Positions 1 through 13,499 of a DNA stretch of 64,000 bases are shown in pieces; position 1 is the stretch's first letter; each line of letters begins with the position of its first letter. Source of the stretch: Opisthorchis felineus (Eukaryota; Platyhelminthes; Trematoda; Opisthorchiida; Opisthorchiidae); NCBI GenBank assembly GCA_004794785.1, contig SJOL01005988.1, forward strand, positions 172,760 to 236,759, read 5' to 3'. The position numbers and the translations under genes were made by a program. Under the pieces are notes generated by a model. It saw only the letters and a program-made list of their open reading frames with translations. It did not search any database and was not told where the DNA came from.

Positions 1-2072
1 AACTGTAGACGAACCCGCTATCAAGGAAGTTTAGAGACTGAAGTGACTTAACAAGTAGATGCTCTGAGCACCGGCTGTTACGTGGGCATTTCTCGGCATT
101 TTGATTGAACGCACATGTCGTTGCAGCACGACTTGCGCTGTGCACTTCCTTGTTAGCGCGAACCCTTTGGCATTTGTGGGACCCGAACAATTCGAGTCAT
201 CGTTACCGCGTGGACGAATGCCACTTCAGTCACCTGCATTGTCTCCAAGTATGTGCCGTAGGAAGAGATGTGGTGTGCTGACCTACAAAAGCTATGCACC
301 GCCGATCAGACACTCATATTCGGGCGACACTTGAGATACGCACTGATGACTTCCAAAAATAATTGGATGACTGTTCAATTTTTCTGTTTTCAGCATAGAA
401 TAACATCAACTGTGGGACGGAATCTGCATTTGAATTTTCCAACAGTGTCTATGAGGCATATACTGAGTTGGGCGTTGAACTGACAGGAACGCGAGGAGTT
501 TCACTAGAAAGGATATTGTGTGGCTGGTGTATTCTCTCGCAGTTTTTAGCATAGTCTCGGTCCTCAGAATTGAAACATTCCCATTATGCGTATCTTTTAG
601 CACGTGGGTTGGAGGTTACTTGTAGAGGCTAACTAATTGCATGCTGCGCAATCGTGGTAATAGGTAAGGTAATAAAATAGAATTGATAGGCCAGTTTTGA
701 GGCACGAGATGTCACACATACAAACATTTCATTTGCGGGTTAACAGTTGCTCCTGCGTTGTTATGCCAAGCAGCTATACAAAAGCGGGCGTGTTCGCAGA
801 AGCTCAAATGGTCACGTTATGTGTGACGGTTAATCTAAATGATGAGATTAGTGGATGTAGCTAAGGGAGGGGACTAATGAGATAAACTGTGCGTGGTGGG
901 GAAGTAGAAGAGTGCATCGGGTGTGCCAGCCTGGTGACTAAGAAGATAGAAAGTGGTCATACCTCTGATGTGAATCACGGGAACAGTCACATAGTGGTTT
1001 GAAAAAATAACTGTTTGAATCGTTGGGTCTCAACCTATCACCTGTAGAACGGATAGAAGACATTTGCTGCAATATGATAACACTTACCGTATTGTTGTCA
1101 GTCGCAAATGCAATGAAGTATTGGAACATTGTTGGGTGGACATGTGCTGGTGGGTTTGTAGAGATGGCTTGACGAACGGCGTGATAATTGTATGGTTTAC
1201 TTCAATAGTTTCTGTGTACGCAGACGGAGTTGATAGGATTTGGTCGGTAGTACTTCACTGATCGCTAGAATTTGGGAGTTGGCGTCGTGCAACAAAATTC
1301 TGAAAGTTCACACCAAGGTATACCAACATTTAATGGTGCATATATTAATCGCTTGACCACTGACGTGGTGCCTGCTATGCTAAGATTATCCGGAATCACA
1401 TACTTCGGACAACGTTCATTTGCGTTTCCTACCGCGCGTCTGTCCTGGCAACTGTAGAACCCGTAGACTGTCTGAGAGGCAGAGAGAGTACACAACCAAA
1501 GGTTTAAGATGCAGATATAGGGAAGACCTACTAACTCAATACGACGTTAGTTAGCAGATATATTTTGCACATAGACGAAGTATTGCAACTGCCTCAGTAT
1601 TGTCAACTTTCCGCATGTGATTTTACATGAAAACTATCTCAAGAGTTGTCACTAGGTGCGTCATAGGGTGCGGTTTCGCACATCGCGCTTCTATCGCGGC
1701 ATACCAGTTAGGTGGTTGCTCCTCTGTTCGTGTCCCCAAGTGTCTTGTAGTTGTGCTAGTCTATTTGGATCCACAAGTTAGGTTAAATTGATAGTGCTGT
1801 ATGTGTTTGGCGAACGAGGTGACTAAGCCATTTTTCAGAGGAGCTGGAACATATAGGTTCTTGGACAAAGTTCAGTTTGATAAAAGTGTACGTGTGTTTG
1901 AGGGCTGTAGTTACGGGCATCAATATATCATCTCTCCTAAGCGGTATAATTAGACCGAGGTCATTTAAAACAGCGTGACGTATGGATCGGGAGCGTTTTT
2001 GTGTTTTGTCTCTGAAGGGCGATATTTGTTTCTTCCTGCGGGTGGTTTATCATCGCGAGATCGCACACTAGA
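1..2072. other. No recognisable gene
   Basis: Both strands were read. Only short open frames (76 codons or fewer) without family signatures are present, and none shows splice-consistent continuity. The sequence immediately before 2073 may be a more decayed part of the R2-like element that follows. Confidence 0.5.
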
Positions 2073-2852
2073 TTGTGGCTCGTGAAGAACACAGGTGGAT
2101 TTTACCAGGAACTCGTTTATTCCGAGGGACACCACGTGATAGTTGCTGAATTAGTCGGTTCTTTTGTCCAGCCATCCCGATTTATCGGAAAGTGCGTACG
2201 GAAAAACTGCCGTCTAGACAGTGCCGAGTACTACGCAACGTTGTTAATGATCTTGCATTCGGCACGGTTGTGTGGAGTTCAAGGTGCGTGTATGAACACT
2301 AAGGAAGAAATGGTGGCTGCTTGGGCAACAATCTACACATCTGCGTTGATGGTTGTGGCTTGCGAGTTGGTTTCTTCGCCTACTCCGAACCGATGGATTG
2401 TGTTTCCAGAACGTGTTTTCTCGGGTATTTATCCGCAGCATCCAGCTCCGCTGCAACCTGTTGAGAACGAGAGTTGGAAACAGTCGGTATGATCGTGGTG
2501 ACCAGGTGATCTGTTGTGTAAACTGTGGTCAACCAGAAACGACATATTCTGTTGGGTCACGCACGATGCTCGGAGGTTCTCATCACAGGCGGGCTGCAAA
2601 AGAACTTCGAAAATGTCTCTGTCGTCTGGGATACGCCGTCTTCAAGGAGTTGCGAACACATGCTTTGACGCTTCTCATCAAACCTGACCTAATCGTTGTT
2701 CCGGAGTAGACTTGATTTTAGCCTCGGACGGTCACGGAATGCTCTTATGGAATGAGAAGCAGAAGTACGGTATGGACGAATGTTCTCTCGCCATCATCTC
2801 AGCTCTACGTGCCATTGATTGCGGTGTTGGTTTTTATTTCATGAACCAATGA
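2073..2852 (+). mobile_element. R2-like non-LTR retrotransposon, 3' coding relic
   Basis: Several frames combine into the C-terminal part of an R2-type polyprotein. Frame 2353-2709 shows a region like '...IQLRTNLLPTRVGNSR', a zinc-binding remnant (CCVNCGQPE), RRAAKELRKCLCRLGY and KPDLIVVPE. After a frameshift, 2702-2852 reads VDLILASDGHGMLLWNEKQK then YGMDECS, ending at TGA. The KPDL plus 'DLxxxSD' arrangement matches the restriction-like endonuclease of R2-clade elements, which cuts target DNA. The frame at 2073-2492 (EEMVAAWATIY) may be the upstream thumb region. The copy is broken by at least two frameshifts. R2 elements usually sit in 28S rDNA, and no rDNA is seen here. Other RLE clades cannot be excluded. 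Confidence 0.55.
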
Positions 2853-3769
2853 TCATTTCATATCATCTGCCTTCCTCAATTCACCAAGACTGCTTGACTG
2901 AGGCTGCCCAAGGTCACAGTCTGGTACTTGCGTTTGCTCACCAGTTGTGATTCCCCACATACTTACGACACTTGTATGAGCGGTACATGGGGTTGAGTGT
3001 TCTACCTTGCCAATAATTCTCATTTTAGGACATCTCGATAATCTTTATGAAGACATATTTGTCTCCATAGACTTATTGAGACGACCGGACACAAGTCCAA
3101 AAATGCTCCGATGGAGATCTAAGCTTGCTGCGATGTCAGTGTCTCAAGAAGCAGCCAACTTCTAGCATGGAACGAAAAAACTGGTCGATGCAATCCATGT
3201 GACTCTGTGGTGTTGCGAAGTCCAGTCCCAGTGGCACTGCTTTATATTTTGAAACTCATACGGGACGATTGAACACGTTTTTTGCTGACGGTGGCCGTCT
3301 CTTCGCTATTCCTACTGTCCTTTCGGCATTCCATTTCATTCACGCACTGCTTTTGAAGATGTTGGGTGTCGTCCTAACCCTATTAGCACTCATTCGTATG
3401 TTTCGTTGCCTCTGACTCTCATCCTCAATTGATGTTGCGAATGACCTATCCGTTAATACGGCTATTGGCATATGGGCCTAACTAAAAGTGTGGCGAGAAC
3501 GGATACTACAAAATGAAGTTCGGATGATGTGCTCGTCGATCGGTAGGAAGGCCTTTCCTAGCCAGCACGGGCTTGGTGGAGAGATGTGTTAGGTAATACT
3601 AATTGCCTGTAATAAGTTGGACACTGGTACCATGCATGTGAGTACTTTGTAGGGAGTGCATTCACGAAAAGGCAGGTCCTTACCGCAGTTGACCCTTTTT
3701 GCACCCCCATAACTCATTGAGATGTACTGGGGAGTGTACGTGTGACACTCACAGAGCCTCATACCGGGT
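2853..3769. other. No recognisable gene; possible 3' UTR of R2-like element
   Basis: No open frame with a recognisable family was found on either strand. Position suggests that part may be the untranslated 3' end of the preceding element (inference). Confidence 0.3.
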
Positions 3770-5720
3770 TGAGGTTAGAGGTCTCACCAACACACTATCC
3801 TGGTCCTCCAGGTTGGAGGTTGAAACATTTATGGCTACTCGTAAGCTGGTCTGACACCGCTGCCTTACTGTCAGGCTTTTGAGCCCAAAACTTTAGCTGA
3901 GGACACTAGTCTTCCTACTGTCTAGGTCTGGGCACCCGGGTAATATCTCAGCCCACGTACAACCATGAATTGCACATTTACAAATAACCTCATGCCACAG
4001 AAGCCGTCCAGTGGTACCATCAGCCGGGTTGCCTCACTGTGCACAGCAGGGCGGGTAAGCGGAAACAGACTACTGCTGACGTCTGTCCTATTTCTCTCTC
4101 CCCTATTCGTTCTTCCCTTCATCCCGTTGTCAGTGGCTTCTCCTAAGGACTGACATCCGTTCATCACTGTTAGCTGCAACATCTACGGTTAACTCGGCTT
4201 CCAAGGCCGTAAGAGTTTCGAAGTTGTCCTTCAAACCCCGACGATCTGGCACCCTTTAACTTTCATACTCTGAAACAGGCTGGAAAACAGACTGCTCTTG
4301 CATGTACGCTGGACTGGCTATCTATTGATATGTGCTGCCCGTCTGAGGGGAGGATTCAAGGTCCAAGTACGCTTGTTGAATTGACCCTTCAATCGGTTAC
4401 CTCTCGCTTCCGTTTACGCACCTCTGGTGATCCAGAAGCCACTGCGGCTGGATCTGATGGGGTCGATATTTTTCAGAGTTACCGAGCTGAATGGTCTCTG
4501 CTTGAATTTTCCGTTGGTAGTGCCTTTGTACGGTTTATTTGGCAGTCTCTGGGAGTATCCCGTAAATGTACCGCTAATCACTAACTGTTCATTGTATCTG
4601 CTTGCGCCCTAACCGACCAAAGTTTTGTTTGCCTTCTTGCAGCAGGCTGAGAACCCGGATGTTGTTTTAGTTGCAGGGGCTATGAATGCTCAGGTAGGTA
4701 GATAGGTAAGCTTAGCGCCTTTTTTAATGGAAATTTCGTTCGGTGAGTGGTGCCAATCTATGCGCTTCTGAGACTCAGCTGAGTACTCGTCTTGGACTGG
4801 AAGCGAGAAACACAGACAAGGGAGAATGTCTTCCGGAACAACGGAAGCCCCTTGGCCATATGGTACGCCCCGCATGCGAACCAAACACAAACGATGTAGA
4901 CCACATCTCCATCAAATATAGGTGGCTAGGGTCAATTACTGACTGTTGCTCCTTCCTGAACAAGTTTATGGATTCCGATCACGCGAATGTTCGTTGCTGG
5001 TTCTTGTCGCGCTTCTCAGGGGCTAACGAGGTGCTCACATTCTCGCCGCGCAACGCAGCCCTGCACAGGGAAGGTGGATCCTCCCGCACTTTCGGAAATA
5101 AGCGAATGGCTTTTATTCCTCAAGCATAAATTAGCTGCTGACCCCAACGAACTCTCACCCCTTGTGCTTAAAGTTGGAGATGGAATTCTCAGTCGGTGCT
5201 TGCTTAACTTATTTGTATCTATGTGGGCCAAAGAAACCGTCCCAATGAACTGAGGTGAGTCTCCAGTGGTGCTCACTTTCAAAAAAAGTCCTTGCAATGA
5301 GTTTCGCAATCGCAGAGGAATTAGCTTGACTTTCGTTGTAATTAGACTTCTCTCGTCGCTTATTCTACGTCCTATTATGAAGGTGTTTGAAGATGGGACC
5401 CGAGAACAGGAAGTAAGATTCTGATCAGGAATGGACTGTGCGGACCACATCCCCGCACTCTGTCAAGTGTTACGGGAACGACATGCATACAGGCACCTTA
5501 CAATCTTAGTGTTCCTTGACTTCAAGAGTGAGTTTGATTCCGTCAACCCGTTCGTTTTTTTCGGCACTCTGGCGCATCAGCGTATGCCCAGAAGCTCGTG
5601 AATATTATGCGCTGTTTGCGTTCACAAACTTCGGGCGCGTGATGGAGTATGGAATAGATTCATTAGTTGTGAGAGTTCTTGCAGTTTTTAGAATCACGAG
5701 TCACTTGAGGATATAACAGT
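3770..5720 (+). mobile_element. Decayed RTE-like non-LTR retrotransposon (copy 3)
   Basis: Leader-like sequence at 3770-4180 is followed by endonuclease and RT remnants in shifting frames. Endonuclease landmarks are CCPSEGRIQG near 4332 (catalytic Glu kept), VVLVAGAMNAQVG near 4660 (the normal Asp before MN replaced by Ala) and MDSDHANV near 4969 (SDH kept). RT landmarks are a finger region with LSPLVLK (5150-5250), a region with ISLTFVVIRLLSSLILR (5310-5380) and VFLDFKSEFDSVNP near 5512, which keeps both motif-A aspartates. Stops and indels occur throughout, and the catalytic YADD part is absent. A stretch at 3918-3960 resembles the SINE body found elsewhere in the window. Assignment to RTE rather than CR1 rests on remembered similarity. 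Confidence 0.75.
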
Positions 5721-8194
5721 ACCGAATAGGCACTTATAATTTACCGATCAGACTTGTCGCTTATCGAAGTTCCAGTCTTCTCTTAGACATCGCCTAATCT
5801 GTCTCATTCGGGGAGTGTTATTCCTTTCGACATATGTTGTTGTAATCCCACTCCATATCAGAAAACAATTCAACAGTGGTTTAGCTACTCAACCTAGGAT
5901 AACCTCTTCTTAAAGCCGTCCCCAGAACTCAACATAGTGAAGTGATCAACAGTGAGGCGATCCGGCTTTGGATTATAAACGGCGTTGTATGGGAAGAGCC
6001 CCAGCCACTTACCGTGATGGTACGAGTGTTAGAGTCTTCCAACTTTAATACACTGCCAAATTCACGGTCACGAATTTTATCACATTTTTGTCCATTATGT
6101 CAACACTTTCAATAGGAAGTTGGTATGCACTCAAACGATCTCTCAGCGAACTCACCTGTCAGGACTCGTTGGGATGAACTTTTTGGGAACCTGAAAATCT
6201 CTCCGTGTCCCAGAGAAACTCACTCTCACTGTATTATTGATTTGGTTATCCACGGGCTGTGAATGCGCCTATCGAAGCTTCATCCCCTCAAGTGCTAGGC
6301 TTCTTAAACAACACAGCTTCAACTTACACAAAGCTTTCCATAAAAATTTGTGCAATGGTCTACGTCATCTCATATGCCCGATGAGGTTAATGTAGTACTC
6401 ACCCCTACCTTAATCAGAAGGTTTGACTTTTTCTCGACCTGAAGTTGTTGGTGCTAATAGCTACGGTGACATGTTTGTAGTTCGTTTATTGTTTAACCGC
6501 TGAACCCGCAAATTCTCTCAGTAAATGTCATGTAACAATCTAGAGGACGTCTGTAATGTTGAAGGAAGCTCACTAGTTTATGCATAGTCATTTAGTGATT
6601 CTATACTCTCGAAAGCTTCAGTGGCAATCGGTGAATTGCGTACAATACGTCGTGGAGCTCTGCTGTCCAGAAGGATAACTTAATGCTCTGTAAGAAACTG
6701 AAAATCTCCAGACCGATTGGTCATTGCTTCAAATGGGTGACAGGGGTGTACCACAACACCGACACGCTCTGTTTTCTCATATGCAGACATACAGGCTGTT
6801 AATACCATCAGTATTCTCACCTATGAGGGGCAATCACACAAGCCGCTGTCCTTTTCCAGGTGCTCTGACATGAATTATCTTCAGAAGCAAACTGCAGCGA
6901 GCTGGCACACACCAAACCGTCTACGTAATCTACTTTTTGTTATCGACCCGAATTAGTCAACAATTCACGGGCTCATTGTTAGTTTAGTCCGAAGTATTTC
7001 AAACTACCGACTTCACTAAGACAAGGACAGTTATAACAAGTTTAGTGTTTGCATGGTGGTCAGGTGGCACATTGCAGTCGTATTCAGCTTCAATGTATCT
7101 ACATAAACGTGGACAATCTTCAAACTACTGACAAATTCTTATCAAGTCCTCTCGGAAGTAAGTGTACTCACTTAGTCGATCTCCGGTTCATCATCAATGA
7201 AGTACCGTTCAGTGACCACTGGCGGCTATATAACGTGCGGGTCACAACAAGGTTGTATCACTGTTTGTGGTTAGACTGAGCTCAAAGTTATCATTATCAG
7301 CGTGAGTTTCGGGAGCAAGACAGTCTTAGGATCCTTTCTAATATCTTCAACTGTCCACTGCCACTTGCTGAATACCGAATCAACCTTCCAAAAAAGTTAA
7401 ATACGTCTCATGGTATTCGCCGCCATATGTCGTCCATCGTTCGAATCAGTCGAACCAAACGGTGAAAGTCATGCTGTCCACCACACTTTCCTTCAAACCA
7501 AGCTGCTGTTCTGGCTGGAAGTTCTTTGGGTTGCCATCTTTAATGGAAAGTATGGGTAAAGGTTTATTTTATTCGATCCCTTAATGACGGGCACCCATAA
7601 ACAGGACTGTCACCTTCACAAATACGCCTATTTCTGGCATAAAAGTCCCCTCCAATGTGTTCGAAAAGGAATTCCATAGACTAGGTACTAGTCAACACTT
7701 CTGAATGTGGTGGTCCAGTATGGGAATCTGCCAATGTTTTACTGCCGGTGAGCCAACAAAGTGAGTTGTTGCACCCACCAACAAAAGTAACCCAACAAAT
7801 TATAGCTGTAAGTGAATAATCACATTCCGAGATTTTCGTCATCAAGGCTACCAATGGCCTAGGGAAGGACGAATATAAAATGTTGAACCGAAGGATGAAG
7901 AGCACAGTGAGCAATTTTGGCTCCTCGATGAAGGTATATTTGATTATGGTCATGTTAGCTGACAAAGCTACACACAAATCGTGTGGTGGATGCAAATTCA
8001 GCATCACAATGACTAACTGAAGGTTCAAATCACTACGACGGAAAGCTTGCGAAAACTATGATTTTCAACAAATCAGCTTAACTGGCCAGAATCATTACAA
8101 TTACAAGGACAGCACGTTTCGGAAGCCACACCATGGCTCAGCTCTATATGAAGCTACTCTGCTTTGTTCTACAGGTTTTTGATTCAACTAAGCC
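5721..8194. other. No recognisable gene
   Basis: Only short open frames were seen, for example 76 codons at 7049-7279 (+) and 115 codons at 7681-8028 (-). None shows a domain or splice-consistent continuation, and no tandem repeat was noticed. Confidence 0.45.
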
Positions 8195-8415
8195 ACCCTG
8201 TGAAAACGAACTGGTGTGCAAATGAGTGTGTTTCGCGAATTTCGAACGAGTTGGGTTCAAGTAGAACATATGGTTGACGAAAAGTTGGGGAGTTCGCCTA
8301 CCTGATGAGCCCCAAGAATGATGAAACTGACGGTGGGTTGTCGAAGAGTTTTTAGCAACCTTTTGATGAATGTTCCTTCAAGAAAATATACTGCGGTATC
8401 CGGAATATCATACCC
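8195..8415 (+). repeat. Dispersed repeat XY, copy 1
   Basis: This unit recurs at 19.1-19.5, 27.5 and 55.3-55.8 kb. Shared landmarks in order are a 'GCAAATGAGTGTRTTTCGC' block (X), TTCAAGTAGAACATA, ACCTGATGAGCCCCAAGAA, TGTCGAAGAGTTTTNAGCAA (Y), and an end with CAAGAAAATATACTGCGGTAT then ATATCATACC. On the minus strand it reads [13 protein letters not shown]...LGAHQV...STICST and a stop, a frame shared with other copies. It shows no similarity to the RTE or gypsy coding regions here and could be a non-autonomous element. Confidence 0.7.
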
Positions 8416-11400
8416 ACGGAAACATGAAGCGGCCTTTGTTTGAAAAAGGGCTAGGAAGAGTGATGTTGGTATGGTTTGCCTTTTTTGGAATGCGGACTCC
8501 GTGACCCTCCCAGCGTTTGGCTGGAGACTTTGCAAGGTATGACGGCTAGTCTGTGTCAGTGGTGCTAATGTTGCCAATTCCCGAGTTGTCTGATCGGGTG
8601 TTTGGGGATACAAGCACGTCGGAATACCTACGGCAGGGCAATACCAGGTCTCTTCCAGGTCTCATACACCCTCTTCCACCGCAAAACAAGTAAGCAAGTG
8701 AGATTGTGCTCGTTCAGCGAAGCCAGTTCCCAGTGTGAAGCAACCAGATTACAGAATAGCTACTTCATTCAATTCACGAAATCGTTCATTGAGATTTTAT
8801 CCTGAAAGTAAGCCAATCTATGTTGAAAACCGAGTAGTACTGCACAACTAGTTTATCCTTACTGGGAAAAAATAGCAATTCGCATCTCACAAAACTTCAC
8901 GGAGTTTTAAACTCGCAACCTCCCAGCTAGTATTTTGAACAATTAACCTTTCAGCCACTAGTGGCTGGTTAGCCTGATTCACTCGCCTTTAGACAGGATT
9001 TGGAGCCAGTTATCTTTCTTTCATGGGATTCACATCACGTGGTCAAGTGTTGACTGGCTGCTCGAGTTGCGGCTTCTCAGACGAAATTTTCACTCTTAGA
9101 GAAATGTCAGATAGACAAAGTAATGTTGTAAAGTCAGGCAGCATAGCGGCAGGCATTGGTTTGATCAGATATGGAATGAAGGATATGAACATACAGAGAG
9201 TGAAGGTCATGAGCCGAAGCGGATACGGGAATAGGTCTTAAATAAAGACTGCATAAGGATGTATCGGCACAAAGAACGAAAATTTGCCGCCCAGTCATAG
9301 ATGCATATGGGATCTCATAATATTTCACCCACAGAATAAAAGCATCTAACTGAACGATGGGTAAATGAGAGACACTTGTGTAAGATACCACATAAGGACT
9401 TTCCGTTGTTTGTTTGAGTCGTGAGAACAAAAAACTACTTTTTTGAATTCTTGTCCTATATATTTGTTGGTAAGCCACGTTTTGGCAGTCACTTCTTGTC
9501 TATTCACCTGAAAGACACGGGCCCAACTTAACTGATGAATTAAGTTGGATTGCCTGAATGCTCAACGTATACTACCCAGACCCGACTGTGCTACTCTGAA
9601 TGGTGTGGTCACATAGTAGACGAAATCTGGATGTTGATTTAACTGTCACATCAAATAAAGCCTATTGGTTCAGCCCAGATAAGGTGCCATCACATGCCAT
9701 TTGTGCTGGGCCATGTGTAACCATCTTAACGTTCTTTACCGAGATTAAATCAGAGAAGATGGGTCACCAGACTGCAAAGAAGACGGCGGTGCTAAAAGTA
9801 TCCTCACAGTCAACCGATGGCTTCTAGGGGTCAAACCATTTAGGAACAAACAGAGTTGAAAGCCACAGTTTATGCGGTGGTTGCCCAGTGGCTCATATCA
9901 TTCACCAGATGCACTCTAGACACACTCATTTGGAGCATCTGGTGTTAGCCAATAGTCATTTTATTGTGTACTAAAACGGTCACAGGATATCTTACTTAGA
10001 ATCGACACCAAGTTGACACTTCGGAATCTCCATAATGTTGAGATTAGCAAGCTGTGGACCCAAACACGGATGAAGAAAACTGTCGGCTTGGTGATAGACA
10101 GGGTACTTGTGTTACTGCTGTGCCCAGCCTAGATCACGTCTTCACGACGTTCTGCATCTAGCCATGACTTGACCATCTTTGGTTTATGTGATGATGCCAT
10201 AGGAAGTTAGTCCTAACTACCCTGCCGGCTTCACACGTCGATGTGAATGGAAACGTGTCGCTCATACGTACCAGTGTCTGTCCAAGGTGTAGTGCTGACA
10301 GGCCTTGTTGAAAGGTCAAGTCCAAGACAAGCCCTTCCGCGGTATACCATGGCCACATTAGGGATAAGTCAGTCCTAGCAAAATCACAAGTTTAGCTGTA
10401 CGATAGCCTGCGAGAGCTGAGGTACGTGGGCATAAACTTACTGTATCGTCAGCGGAACGCCGTACTCCTTAATAAGGGGACAGCGCATGCAAACACCTCC
10501 ACGGTCGACGCAGATCCAGCTAGTATCGATGTCATGTCCAAACTTGCGCCTTGTATACCTCAGCTTTCTGGCTTCAAGCTGTCGATCGTGAAATTCACGG
10601 ATATTGGCCATGTCGTCGTGCTTTGGGTTTCACCCTCCTATTTAATTCTATCGGCTTTGGAATCACTCAAAATTTTGGCTACGTTGTCCAGGTACCGTCA
10701 GTTCTGCCCACTATGGTCATCACCACCCTCGAAATCAACATATCTATGTTTATCGTCGAACAGCTATTTATTTGGAAACCTGATTGCGAGGAAAAGAATA
10801 GATATGGATGGGACCCAACGCTGGCCTACCACAATGATCCAGAGATGCCTACATCTTTGAACTTTCATTCAGACAACCTGGATAGTGCCGATGCCACCGA
10901 TTGGCAACCATATGAGCAGGACTAGTGTCAATGCTTGCACAACTCAGAAAGCTTATGCCTAAGTAGCTGCCTCAGTAGCCTCTCACTTCTTTCCTGTAGG
11001 GAGGCACGATAAGTGTATTTTAGTATTGCTTTATCTGTCCAACAGTGTGGGTCAGTTAGAGAATAGTGTTCTCCAGCGTCGGGTAAAATCATCTGAATAT
11101 TTCTACTATGAACAATATCTTTCTAAGGTTTTCCATTTTGCAGTTGTGCGTTTGCCCACCATATTTCCTAACAAGTCAAAGGAATGTTCAGCGACTAGTT
11201 CTTGGGTCAGTCTATCTAGTGCAACCTGTGGGTTGGTTCAGGGATTTGTACCACCACCTCTGTTTTATTCCCGCATCACCATCCCACTGCGTTCATTTGG
11301 GTTGACACATGCTCCATTGTGACCTTCAAAGGACCGGACAATTCTTTGTTCTGTGGCCGAACCTGTTAACTTAGTCTTCTTCACTATTCGTGCCTGATGC

Positions 11401-12249
11401 AGTTCAACTGCCGAGCCATAACTTCGAGCACCTTTGTCTCACTGCCCAGTAAGGGCCTTGTTCTCTTCGCTAAAAGGGCTAATTGCTTTGGGAAGGCCGA
11501 TCTTGGTGTCTGAGATGTGTATGCGTGAGGTCTACAAGACATGCAGCGATAACTTGGCTCTTACTGATAGCTTGAGTTCTAAGTTTCTACTTCACCCATC
11601 TGTTTCTGAGGCCGATCAACCAGTTGGCCGCAAAAAACAGCAGTATTATGTTACCTTCAAGATTACGGGTATCCAGAAGGAACAAACTACAAAAATGTCC
11701 CATTATTCTGCAACCGACAATTCACTGTGCATCAGCCAGTTTCGATCCATTTGCTAGTGGTCAACCCTATAAGATTTTGAGCGTGTGGTAGAGCGGTCAC
11801 AAACTGGTCGGGTGAACTAACCAGAAACGTTGGGGGTACAAACGGAAGTTTAACTAATCAAGTTTCAAGGGACACTGTCGTTCTCTTAGAGGAACGGGGC
11901 GTGTGAGATGTAGGGGTCACATAAAGATGACTAAAATAAATCGGAATGTGGATAACTTTGACGTTAGTGTGACATTCAACCGAGTGTACCAGTTTTCGTG
12001 AATCTTATAACGAGTAGTTCTTGTGGAGGAAAGATACTGGTCCTGAATATCGACCCAACTGAACTTTGGAGCAGCCTAGTGCTGCACATCCAATTACAAG
12101 GCATCATCAAAAAGAGATTTAGCCAAACATCAGTTCAATCGAACTTTCACACCAGATAGATATGCAAATGAGCTACAAATTAGCGTTGATGTAATACAAA
12201 CGATCGACTGATCTTCGGAAACTATTCCTACGTGATAGGATCCTAACAG
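8416..12249. other. Mostly unrecognised sequence with a tRNA-like relic
   Basis: Two overlapping plus-strand frames lie at 10426-10860 (144 codons) and 10551-10925 (124 codons). The second has hydrophobic stretches and an acidic C-terminus (DSADATDWQPYEQD). I recognise no family in either. At about 8905-8965 the minus strand has A-box-like and B-box-like blocks resembling a decayed SINE head. Nothing else was supportable. Confidence 0.35.
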
Positions 12250-13490
12250 GTGACAAAACACCGCAAAGTTTGTGGCTCGAAGAATGTCAAGTCAGCCAAT
12301 CCTCCGAACCCCCGTCTTCTTCCTAGAAGAGAGAAATTTCCAAAAAAACTCACTTTGCATATTTACGGTTGCATATTACGGTTACGTATTATCCTGTTGT
12401 TTCCACCTACACTCCCGTTCATTCACCACGTTCCAGTTTACACTTTCCATCCGTTGATATTAGCATTCCTAATTTCTAGCATTTTAGGCTCAAATTTTAC
12501 TCGACCCAACACCTGTATACAACGTGCTTACTGTTCACCGAAAGCTGATGATGCGCCTAAACTTTTCACTTGTGAGCTAACGCGCTCCTCCATCACTGAC
12601 GACATCAACGTCCACGATTCTTAATAGCTCTGTTGCCCCTATAACAGTCACGAAATGGTCGTAAAACGGAGTCTTCTCCTATTTTCTGCCTTCAGCATTC
12701 ACGCCCTGCTTATTATTTATTCCAGCGCTCCGCTTATTTATCGATTTATGACGGCTGGATAGAACGCACCAGCATCTCGCACACAGATCCTTCTAAAACC
12801 GCTGAGTGGGGATCATCTGCCACAGCCAGATCTAAACCATATACATCTCTCAACATTCCCCTCTCTCTCTGCTTGCCTCCCCTGGTTTGCAACCCTCATG
12901 GTCCCGACTGTAACCCCCATTCCCCTTTTTTATCATTTTCTTGCAAACTCTCGTGGTCCACTGAAAACACTTCCTAGAAAAAACAGCCTCGAAAATGGTT
13001 TACGTGAAATGAGGTTCTTTTGTAAGTAGCCTGAATTTGTCCTACACTAGAATGCCGTCGTCATGTTTGGAGCCGGGCTCCCTCTTTTTATCCTTTTACA
13101 CTTGGTCAACTCGAGGTTATTAGTCTCATTGTCACGCCCTCCCTATACGGTAATCTTGAATCATTATCCGTACAATGAGAAGTAACTTCTGTCTCCATTC
13201 TGTCGCCAGTCACACGAAAGGTGCACGCCTGCCACTATTCTCCCACAGCCTTCCAATCGCACCACTCTTCTGTTCTTCAAGCCATCCCTCCCAAGTCACT
13301 TCCCATAGTCGAACTAATTGTTCGTTCCGTGATTCATCAACCCCTGGAATCCTAAAAAATCCTCTGTATTCGTCCTTACTTAAAATCGTTAAGTTTTTCA
13401 GGACTCGCGCCAACACTCAAAAAGAAGTGTCGTCTTTTATTCTTCTGGTTTCTATTATCACTTTACGTAGGCGTGCACGACAGTGAGTCT
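12250..13490 (+). other. Pyrimidine-rich (plus-strand) tract
   Basis: The plus strand is visibly C/T-rich and G-poor over more than 1 kb, including 12840-12960 (runs such as CCCCTCTCTCTCTGC). Open frames at 12250-12624 (+) and 13175-13486 (+) have no recognisable domain and follow from the base composition. The bias flips at about 13.5 kb. It could be a 3' UTR of a plus-strand gene or an old low-complexity region (inference). Confidence 0.4.
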
Positions 13491-13499
13491 TCCATCTCT

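Noticed and set aside
8257..8613. 118-codon minus frame as a gene
   Set aside because: Its C-terminal third is the dispersed XY repeat, and the rest shows no domain or splice support.
11026..11322. CGLVQGFVPPPLF resembling an RT 'SGVRQGCPLSPLLF' block
   Set aside because: A single short match with no neighbouring RT motif in any frame; too weak to call an element.
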